Assembly: GCA_963838805.1 (NCBI GenBank)
Contig: CAWISK010000004.1
Location: 62,001 to 126,000 of the forward strand
Length of the DNA stretch: 64,000 nucleotides
Source: CAVRQM01 sp963838805
GTDB taxonomy: Bacteria; Pseudomonadota; Alphaproteobacteria; Acetobacterales; Acetobacteraceae
Direction of reading: 5' to 3'
Part shown: one piece after another, positions 56,351-64,000 of the stretch
Layout: the number at the start of each line of letters is the position of its first letter
How positions within the stretch are numbered: the first letter of the stretch is position 1
Notes under the pieces: model-generated
Databases searched by the model: none
Told to the model about the DNA's origin: nothing
Seen by the model: the letters and a program-made list of their open reading frames with translations, nothing else
Program-made: the position numbers and the translations under genes

Positions 56351-58227
56351 TGGACCCTCGCCTGTTGCGGCTGTACGAGACGGAACTCGCCTATCTGCGC
56401 GACATGGGCGGCGAGTTCGCGGCCGAGTTTCCGAAGATCGCGGCACGCCTCAATCTCGCGAGCCTCGAAGTCGCCGATCCCTATGTCGAGCGGCTGCTCG
56501 AAGGGTTCGCGTTTCTGGCGGCGCGCATCCAGCTCAAGCTCGAAGCCGAGTTCCCGACCTTCACGCAGTCGCTGCTGCAGATGGTCTATCCGCACTATCT
56601 CGCCCCTACGCCTTCGATGGCGGTGGTGCGCTTCCAGCCGGATGCCGGGCTGCGCGCCATGCCGCAGGGCGTGATCCTGCCGCGCGGTACCGCGCTGCGA
56701 AGCCTGCTCGGCACCGAGGACCAGACCAGTTGCGAGTTCCGCACCGGCCATGACGTGCAGTTGCTGCCGATCGAACTGGCCGAGGCGGAGTATATCGGCT
56801 CGCCGGCGGCGCTGGCGGCCTTCAACCTGGCGGAGCAGCGCGGCGTCAAGGCGGCGATCCGGCTGCGCCTGCGTGCGACAGGCGAGGCGCCGTTCAACAA
56901 GCTGGCGCTGGAACGGCTGGTGTTCTTCCTGGGTGGCCCCGACGGCTCGCGGGCACGGCTCTACGAGCAACTTCTGGCGAACGTGACCGCGATCTATCTG
57001 CGCCCGACCGCGCGGCCGCTGCCGTGGCAGGAGCGCCTGCCGCCCGGGTCCTTGCGCGGGCTGGGCTTCGAGCCTGACGAGGGGCTGCTGCCGCGGGCGC
57101 CGCAATCCTTCGACGGCTACCGGCTGCTGCAGGAATACTACGCCATGCCGGAGCGGTTCCTGTTCGTGGAACTCGGCGGGCTGGACCGGGCCGTCATGCG
57201 CAACACCGGGCGCGAGCTGGACATCCTGTTGCTGCTGAACCGCAGCGAGCCGACACTCGCCAGTGGCTTTGGCCCGGACCACATGACGCTGTTCTGCGCC
57301 CCGGCGATCAACCTGTTCACGCGCCGCAGCGACCGCATCAATCTGTCGGAGCGCGAGGTCGAGCATCTGGTCGTGCCGGACCGGATGCGGCCGCTGGATT
57401 TCGAGGTGTTCTCCGTCGCGGGTGTCGAGGGATTTGCCGCCGACGGCAGCGCGCCGCAACCGTTCCTGCCCTTCTATGCGGCCAACGACCTCAGCCGCAA
57501 TCCGGATCACCGCAGCTACTACATGCTGCGTCGCGAGCCGCGCATCCTGTCGCAGCGCAGCCGCCAGCGCGGGCCGCGTTCCAGCTATCTCGGCCATGAG
57601 GTCTATATCTCGCTGGTCGATGCCGAGGCGGCGCCGTTCTCGCACACGCTGCGCCAGCTCGGGCTCGATCTGCTCTGCACCAACCGCGACTTGCCGCTGT
57701 CGATGCCGGTGGGCAAGCAGCACACCGACTTTACCCTGGCGGTCAGCGCGCCCGTGGCCTCCGTGCGGTGCGTCGCGGGGCCCTCGGCACCGCGGCCATG
57801 CCGCGGCGATGGCGAGTATGCGTGGCGTTTCCTGTCCCATCTTGGTCTCAACTATCTGAGCCTGGTGGATACAGACGCCTTGCAAGGGGCAGCGGCGCTG
57901 CGCGAGCTGCTGCGCCTGTACGTGCCGGCCAGCGGCTCGATCGCCGCGCGCCAGCTCGAGGGGCTGCTATCGGTCGAGGCGCATCCGGTTGTCCGACGCA
58001 TTCCGGGCGCCGGACCCGTGGCGGTGGGTCGCGGATTGCAACTGCGGCTGCTGATCGACGAGGCACCATTCGGCGGGAGTGGCGGCATCCTGCTCGCCGC
58101 CGTGCTGGACCGCTTCTTCGCCAAATACGTGTCCATCAACGCCTTCACGGAGACGGTGATGCGTAGCCCCGAACGCGGGGAGGTGATGCGATGGCCGATG
58201 CGGATCGGACAACGGCCGATTCTGTAG
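56350..58227 (+). CDS. tssF: type VI baseplate protein TssF
   Basis: 625 aa. MDPRLLRLYETELAYLRDMG, KIAARLNLASLEVADPYVER and LLQMVYPHYLAPTPSMAVVR are the usual opening. CAPAINLFTRR in the middle and ASGSIAARQLEGLLSVEAHP near the end complete the match. Full length and intact. Overlaps tssG by 37 bases. Confidence 0.96.
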   Translation: MDPRLLRLYETELAYLRDMGGEFAAEFPKIAARLNLASLEVADPYVERLLEGFAFLAARIQLKLEAEFPTFTQSLLQMVYPHYLAPTPSMAVVRFQPDAGLRAMPQGVILPRGTALRSLLGTEDQTSCEFRTGHDVQLLPIELAEAEYIGSPAALAAFNLAEQRGVKAAIRLRLRATGEAPFNKLALERLVFFLGGPDGSRARLYEQLLANVTAIYLRPTARPLPWQERLPPGSLRGLGFEPDEGLLPRAPQSFDGYRLLQEYYAMPERFLFVELGGLDRAVMRNTGRELDILLLLNRSEPTLASGFGPDHMTLFCAPAINLFTRRSDRINLSEREVEHLVVPDRMRPLDFEVFSVAGVEGFAADGSAPQPFLPFYAANDLSRNPDHRSYYMLRREPRILSQRSRQRGPRSSYLGHEVYISLVDAEAAPFSHTLRQLGLDLLCTNRDLPLSMPVGKQHTDFTLAVSAPVASVRCVAGPSAPRPCRGDGEYAWRFLSHLGLNYLSLVDTDALQGAAALRELLRLYVPASGSIAARQLEGLLSVEAHPVVRRIPGAGPVAVGRGLQLRLLIDEAPFGGSGGILLAAVLDRFFAKYVSINAFTETVMRSPERGEVMRWPMRIGQRPIL

Positions 58228-59231
58228 ACTCCCTGCCTACGTCCCCGGAGCTGGCCGAACTCCTGGCCCGCCTCGCGGCCGAGCCGTGGGAATTCGGGTT
58301 CTTCCAGGCGATGCGGCGGCTGGAGGCGTTCTATCGCGACCGCCCGCGCCTGGGCCGCAGCGCGCGTCCCGCGCAAGACGCCGTGCGGCTGGCGCAGGAG
58401 CCATCGGTCGTGTTCGCGCCCTCTACCCTGGCCTCGTGGGAGCCGGAAGCGGAGGGGCGGCCGGCGCGGCTGCTTGTGCATTTCTTCGGCCTGTTCGGCC
58501 CGGACGGCCCGCTGCCGCTGCATCTGACCGAATACGCGCGCGACCGCCGCCGCAATTTCCGCGATCCGAGTTTTCAGCGCTTCGCGGACATTTTCCACCA
58601 CCGCGCCCTGTCGCTGTTCTGGCGCGCCTGGGCGGATGCGCGGCCGACCGTGAGCTTCGACCGGCCGGAACAGGATCGGTTCGCCACCTATGTCGGCGCG
58701 CTGATCGGGCTGGGCATGGACAGCCTGCGCCACCGCGACGCCATGCCGGACCTCACCAAGCTGCACTTCGCGGGACACCTGGCCAACCAGACACGCCACG
58801 CCGAGGGACTGGGCGCCATCCTTTCGGCGTTCTTCTCGGTGCCCGTACGCATCGAGTGCTTCATCGGCGTCTGGCTCACCTTGCAGGAGACCGATCGCAC
58901 GGCTCTCGGCACGTCGCCCGGAACCGCCGCACTCGGACAGACTGCCCTGATGGGCGGCCGGGTCTGGAGCCGGCAGCACAAATTCCGCGTCGTGTTCGGC
59001 CCGCTCAGTCTGGCCGACTATCAGCGTCTGCTGCCCGGCGGCAGCAGCTTCCACAAGCTGATCCCGATTGTGCGCAACTATGCCGGCGACACGCTGATCT
59101 GGGACGTGAACCTGGTGCTGAAGGCCCGCGAAGTCCCGGCCACTCCGCCTCGGCCAGCAGGGCAGGCTCGGTTGGACCACCTGGCTGATGCCGCGCCGAA
59201 CGGAAACCGACGCCGCAGACTTGTTTCTTGA
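58191..59231 (+). CDS. tssG: type VI baseplate protein TssG, C-terminus out of frame
   Basis: The start MADADRTTADS lies within the tssF 3' end. WEFGFFQAMRRLEAFYRDRP, FFGLFGPDGPLPLHLTEYAR, DIFHHRALSLFWRAWADARP and FGPLSLADYQRLLPGGSSF identify TssG. From about 59150 the expected ending LGWTTWLMPRRTETDAADLF is found in another frame, so the stop at 59231 is probably not the native one. No stop appears in that other frame before tssH starts, so a second error is likely. Confidence 0.9.
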   Translation: MADADRTTADSVDSLPTSPELAELLARLAAEPWEFGFFQAMRRLEAFYRDRPRLGRSARPAQDAVRLAQEPSVVFAPSTLASWEPEAEGRPARLLVHFFGLFGPDGPLPLHLTEYARDRRRNFRDPSFQRFADIFHHRALSLFWRAWADARPTVSFDRPEQDRFATYVGALIGLGMDSLRHRDAMPDLTKLHFAGHLANQTRHAEGLGAILSAFFSVPVRIECFIGVWLTLQETDRTALGTSPGTAALGQTALMGGRVWSRQHKFRVVFGPLSLADYQRLLPGGSSFHKLIPIVRNYAGDTLIWDVNLVLKAREVPATPPRPAGQARLDHLADAAPNGNRRRRLVS

Positions 59232-59299
59232 CGCGAGTGCCGACAGCATGGCGCGCGCGATCGATGCGAAAACCTCCATGCCGAGGCGGAGCCAATCCC

Positions 59300-61967
59300 A
59301 TGACCGAGATCAGTCGCACGGCGCTCTTCGGCAAGCTCAATCCCCTCGCCTACCGCGCAATCGAGGGGGCCACGGTGTTCTGCAAGCTGCGCGGCAACCC
59401 GTATGTCGAGCTGGTCCACTGGCTGCACCAGATTCTTCAGACGCAGGATTCCGACCTGCACCGCATCGTGCGGCATTTCGAGCTGGATGCCTCGAAGTTC
59501 GCCACCGACATCACCGCCGCCCTCGACCGGCTGCCGCGCGGCGCCACCGCCATCTCCGATTTCGCGCCGCAGATCGAGGAAGCGGTCGAACGCGGCTGGA
59601 TCTTTGCCACACTGATGCTGGGCGAGACGCAGGTGCGCACCGGGCATCTGGTGCTGGGGGCGGTCAAGACGCCCACCCTTCGCAACGCCCTGTATGCGAT
59701 CAGCCGGCAGTTCGAGCGAGTGAAGGCGGAGGTGCTGGGCGACGATTTCGCCAAGCTGCTGGCCGGCTCGCCCGGAGGCTAATCTCGCGGCCAGCGACGG
59801 CTCGGGCGCGCCGGGCGAGGCGAGCGGTGCCGTGGCCCCAGCGGCGATGGGCAAGCAGGAGGCGCTGGCAAAGTTCTCGATCGACCTGACGGAGCGGGCG
59901 CGCAAGGGCGAGATCGATCCGATCGTCGGCCGGGACGCGGAAATCCGGCAGGTGGTGGACGTGCTGATGCGCCGCCGTCAGAACAACCCGATCCTGACCG
60001 GCGAGGCGGGCGTCGGCAAGACCGCGGTGGTGGAGGGTTTCGCCCTGCGCATCGTGGCCGGCGACGTGCCGCCGATGCTGCGCGAGGTCGGCCTGCGGGT
60101 GCTGGACGTGGGGCTGCTGCAAGCCGGCGCCAGCATGAAGGGCGAGTTCGAGAACCGGCTGCGGCAGGTGATCGAGGAGGTGCAGGCCTCGCCAAAGCCG
60201 ATCATCCTGTTCATCGACGAGGCGCACACGCTGATCGGCGCGGGGGGTGCCGCCGGCACCGGCGATGCCGCCAATCTGCTGAAACCGGCGCTGGCACGGG
60301 GCACGCTGCGCACCATCGCCGCGACCACCTGGGCCGAATACAAGAAGTATTTCGAGAAGGACCCGGCGCTGACCCGGCGCTTCCAGGTGGTGCAGGTCGA
60401 TGAGCCTTCGGAGGAGAAGGCGATTCTCATGATGCGCGGCATCGCCTCGCCGCTCGAGCAGCACCACCGCGTGCAGATTCTCGACGAGGCGATCGAGGCG
60501 GCGGTGCGGCTGTCGCATCGCTACATTCCGGCCCGGCAGTTGCCGGACAAGTCGGTGAGCCTGCTCGACACCGCCGCGGCGCGCGTGGCCGTGAGCCAGC
60601 ACGCCGTACCGCCGGCGGTGGACGATTGCCGGCGCCGCATCCAGGCGCTGGAGACGGAGCTTGCGATCATCGGTCGCGAGGCGGCGGTCGGAATCGACAC
60701 AACCGAGCGCGAGGCTTCGGCCAGTGCGCTGCTGGCGCAGGAGCGCGAGACGCTGGCGGGGCTGGAGACCCGGTGGGAGACCGAGCGCAGGCTGGTGGAC
60801 CGGCTGCTGGCTCTGCGCGCCGCGCTGCGCGACGACACCAAGCCGGTCGATGTGCCGCCCGACACGGTACCGCCGGACCGCGCGGCAATGCTCGACGAGC
60901 TGCGCGGCTTGCAAGCCGAGCTGGCCGCGCATCAGGGCGAGGCGCCGCTGATCCTGCCCAGCGTGGACGAGCAGGCGGTGGCGGCCGTGGTCGGCGACTG
61001 GACCGGGATTCCGGTGGGCCGGATGGTGAAGAACGAGGTGCAGGCCGTGCTGAACCTCGCCGGAACGCTGGGCCAGCGGGTGATCGGCCAGTCGCACGCG
61101 CTGGAGATGATCGCGCGCCGCGTGCAGACTTCGCGCGCCGGCCTGGATAATCCGAACAAGCCGATCGGCGTATTCATGCTGTGCGGCCCCTCCGGCGTCG
61201 GCAAGACCGAGACCGCGCTGACTTTGGCCGAGGCGCTGTACGGCGGCGAGCAGAACCTCGTCACCATCAACATGAGCGAGTTCCAGGAGGCGCACACCGT
61301 CTCGACCCTGAAGGGGGCGCCGCCGGGTTACGTCGGCTATGGCGAGGGCGGCGTGCTGACCGAGGCGGTGCGGCGCAAGCCGTATTCGGTGGTGCTGCTG
61401 GACGAGGTGGAGAAGGCGCACCCGGACGTGCACGAGATCTTCTTCCAGGTATTCGACAAGGGCTTCATGGAGGATGGCGAGGGCCGGTTCATCGATTTCA
61501 AGAACACGCTGATCCTGCTCACCTCCAATGTCGGCACCGATCTCATCATGGGCCTGTGCCGCGACCCGGAGCTGATTCCCGAGCCGGAGGAGATCGCCAA
61601 GGCGCTCCGCGAGCCGCTGCTCAAGGTGTTCCCGCCGGCGTTGCTGGGGCGGCTGATCGTGATCCCCTATTACCCGCTGAGCGACGCGGTGATGGCCGAC
61701 ATCATCCGCCTGCAACTCGGCCGCATCGCCGCACGGATCGGCGAGCAGCACAAGGTGGCGTTCACCTATGACGACAGCGTGGTGTCGATGATCGCCGCCC
61801 GCTGCAACGAGCCGGAAAGCGGCGGGCGGATGATCGACGCGATCCTGACCAATACGATGCTGCCGGCGATCAGCTCCGCCTTCCTGGAGCGGTTGCTGGC
61901 GGGGAGCAAGGTGGGCCGGGTGCATGTCAGCGCCGGCGGCGACGGTTTTGCCTATGCCTTCGACTGA
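59300..61967 (+). CDS. tssH: type VI sheath-recycling ATPase TssH (ClpV), frameshifted
   Basis: About 888 aa. The N-domain starts MTEISRTALFGKLNPLAYRA. AAA1 has GEAGVGKTAV and LFIDEAHTLIGAGG; AAA2 has GPSGVGKTET and LLDEVEKAHPDVHEIFFQVF, with an intervening coiled-coil M domain. One extra base near 59775 creates a false stop at 59782; the chain continues as EANLAASDGSGAPGEASGAV in the next frame. Disassembles contracted sheaths. Confidence 0.95.
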
Positions 61968-62423
61968 GGCAGCTTGCCTGGCCGAGAGAAATCAGGAGGT
62001 TTGGTCGCGAGAGGCTTGAGTTGAAGCCCCTGGCCAGGTCGGCGCTCCTGCAAGAAACGGAACTTTAATCCGCTGCTAGCCGGATTTTTCCTACGGTGTA
62101 ACGAATCTCTAACTGATGCGTGACGGGCCCTCGGGTAAGGGGAACTGAGTGGATACGATCCCCTTGGTGCGAAGAAGTTTCGTGCCCGGTCCTGTCAGGG
62201 TGCGGTCTTCCGCTAGAGCCTTTCCTGCGAAGCGGTAGCGGAATGATCATTGTCACCCGTTCACTGGTCCAAGAAGATCGCCAACTCGCGCTGCTCGTCC
62301 GCATTGCCGGCATCGGAAGGACAGGGTCTGCCGCTCCGAGCCAAGTGCGTTCACGTCGCACTTGCAGTAGTTTCACGAGCCAGACCTCGCGGGGCGGTTG
62401 CCCGGCGATCGAGGAGAGTGTCA
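61968..62423. other. 456-base stretch between tssH and the candidate effector gene
   Basis: No convincing gene. An open frame with an ATG at 62243 (MIIVTRSLVQEDRQLALLVR) is possible but runs into the start of the next gene out of phase and has no clear family. Composition is less GC-rich than the tss genes. The promoter of the downstream gene must lie here if it is not read through from tssH. Confidence 0.4.
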
Positions 62424-64000
62424 GTGTCCGACACCGTCAAGGATGAATGGATCACACGGGTATTGGAGATCGACCTGGCCGCGCTGCGTACGCGAGGTAG
62501 TGATGAAGTGAATCGACGGACCTCAGTCTCGGAGAGCAACTCGGGAGGATATGGACCGGTACCGGTGGATGAGCCGGCTGCCGGCTCCGCGCTCGCATGG
62601 GGGAGCCCTGGCCTTCTGCGACAACTCCAGGGCGACTCCGATCCCTCGCTGGCGCCACGTCCTATATGCCCATGCCGCCGCAACCTCGACCGATCGCCAC
62701 AGCCTACACGTCCATGCCGTCGAAAGCCGGAGCGGCGGGCTACGAACCTTTGCCGGTAGATGCTGACGCGGCTGGCCAGCTACCCGCGCGCGCGGCGGCC
62801 TGCGTGCCTGCCGACGACTCGGGACCAAAGGGTGAGCAGGATGCTGCTTACGTCCCGCTGCCAGTGGATGTCGTGACCGGCACCTCGCGGGGTGCGTCGG
62901 CAGCATCGGATGTCGGTGGTTCGGCCCACGCGCCCGTGCCACCGGAAGGGTCTGGGACCCACTACGAGCCTCTAGCGACCAATGGTGAAACCGGCGCCAC
63001 CTCTCGGCGGAAGCACAAGAAAGTGGAGGTGCTGAACTCGCCAATTGGGCTGAGCACAAAACGCGTCGGCGCTGAATACGAGGGTGAGCACAACGAGGTC
63101 GGCTGGCGCCAATGGCGCATGGACCCTAAGGATGCGCGCGTGACAACACGCCTTCAAAGCGAAGGGGAGATCGCGGCGAACCGGCTGGTGATCGATGAGC
63201 AGGGTGCGTTCGCCAAGGGTGACGGCTCTTCGGTTAAAGGTGAGACGGTCGAGTACGTGATGGATCCGACTACGGGTACGATGGTCTCCTTTTCTCCGTC
63301 TCTAGAGGTTGTGCAGCAAACCGAAAATGGCGGGACCGTCCGTCGCCCCGTGGAGTCGCCTCTCGAAGCGCGACGAGCGATCAGGATGGACCCCTCGGCG
63401 CGAGTGGAAGTAACCCACCATAGCTCGGCACTTGGTGGCGAGGATGTACTTGACGAGCAAGGTCAGCCCGTGTTCGACGTCGAAGGGCGGCCGGTGCAGC
63501 GATCGAAACCTGTTGCCGCCGCTGGCGAGGTCTCGTTCAATGCCGCGGGTCAACTGATCCGCATCACCAATGCTAGCGGTCACTACAGGCCGACTGTCGG
63601 GCACCTGATCCAGGCGGTAGAGCAACTGGCTCGGCAAGGCGCCTTCTTTACCGACGAGGTCGTTGATGCGGACGGCCGGCCGCTCGCGCCAGGCAGCGAC
63701 CTTGCACGGCTTTATGAGGCAGTCCAGCAAAAGCGCGCCACACTCCCGATGCTTGCTGCACGAATTGAAGTCGAGACAGCAAGGTTAGCGGGAGCGCCTG
63801 ATAAAAAAGGACGTGACCGGAGCGCTTCCGAGATTGCGCGGGTGACGGCCGAGATCGAGGCGATTAACGCCGCAATCGACGTTCTGAGGCGGCTCGGCGT
63901 AGGGCCAAGCCGCAGGCTTCGCGCGGAAGCGGAGGTCGGACTCATAGAGCGAGCTGAAGCCATGACTGGTGCGGAGGTACGCGGGACGACCGAGGTTTCG
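62424..64000 (+). CDS. large protein with N-terminal proline-rich repeats, candidate T6SS cargo, partial and frameshifted
   Basis: GTG at 62424 (AGGAG seven bases upstream) opens MSDTVKDEWITRVLEIDLAA. The frame changes between about 62580 and 62660; from 62573 a second frame stays open to the window edge (476 codons). The N-terminal region holds a repeated Y-x-P-[LV]-P-V-D unit at 62550, 62741 and 62849, with a degenerate copy at 62963. A basic KKVEVLNSPIGL segment follows, then a beta-rich part (RMDPKDARVTTRLQSEGEIA), a motif ITNASGHYRPTVGHLIQAVE, and a coiled coil (KKGRDRSASEIARVTAEIEA). No signal peptide. I recall SGHY-x-P segments in other large effector-like proteins, unverified. The catalytic domain, if any, lies beyond the window. 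Confidence 0.65.

Noticed and set aside
62065..62376. 103-codon minus-strand ORF between tssH and the last gene
   Set aside because: No ribosome-binding site, no recognisable family and no conserved context; kept as unassigned intergenic sequence.

Overview
This window is about 64 kb of high-GC DNA from an alphaproteobacterium. The gene content points to the Rhodospirillales/Acetobacteraceae: a GMC dehydrogenase with a triheme cytochrome c, a CckA-type hybrid kinase beside flhB, a recA promoter with the alphaproteobacterial GAAC-N7-GAAC LexA site, and alphaproteobacterial-style motility operons. The exact genus cannot be read from the sequence. I saw no rRNA, tRNA or CRISPR array.

Layout. 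1-11.4 kb is housekeeping and core metabolism: the 3' end of a GMC oxidoreductase, its cytochrome c, an orphan DNA methyltransferase, a DUF4336 protein, clpS-clpA, a phasin, a D-Ala-D-Ala carboxypeptidase, map and radC. 11.4-21.2 kb is an accessory island. It holds a gene of unknown function, a seven-repeat beta-propeller protein, a decayed serine resolvase, a PIN / XRE-ImmA toxin-antitoxin pair, and two IS66-superfamily insertions, each with intact 8-bp target duplications; one of them splits a small membrane-protein gene. 21.5-24.5 kb has cytidine deaminase, recA and a sulfotransferase-like gene.

24.6-44.1 kb is a motility region in two blocks. Block one is cckA-flhB-fliR-fliQ-fliE-flgC-flgB on the minus strand and a small ORF-fliO-fliP on the plus strand. 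Block two is a ~1000-aa periplasmic repeat protein, cheZ, cheY, motE-like, DUF6468, fliM and fliL on the minus strand, divergent from flgF-flgG-flgA-flgH, which has a textbook sigma-54 promoter. Polyamine genes (speD, speE) and two small genes sit between the blocks. 44.1-51.0 kb has a Crp-family regulator, rimI, tsaB, a membrane protein, rutE, a NifU-type scaffold, a 5'-nucleotidase and an L-2-hydroxyglutarate oxidase.

51.3-62 kb is half of a type VI secretion locus (tssA-tssB-tssC-hcp-tagJ-tssE-tssF-tssG-tssH). It is followed by a large open frame with proline-rich repeats that runs off the right edge and is a candidate secreted cargo gene. tssJ, tssK, tssL, tssM and vgrG are not in the window.

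Caution for every reader: at least seventeen genes, including normally essential or highly conserved ones (tsaB, clpA, flgB, tssB, tssC, tssH), carry a single-base frameshift with homologous sequence continuing in another frame. The simplest reading is uncorrected indel errors in the assembly, not mass gene decay. Where this applies I give the span of the whole gene and the approximate shift position.
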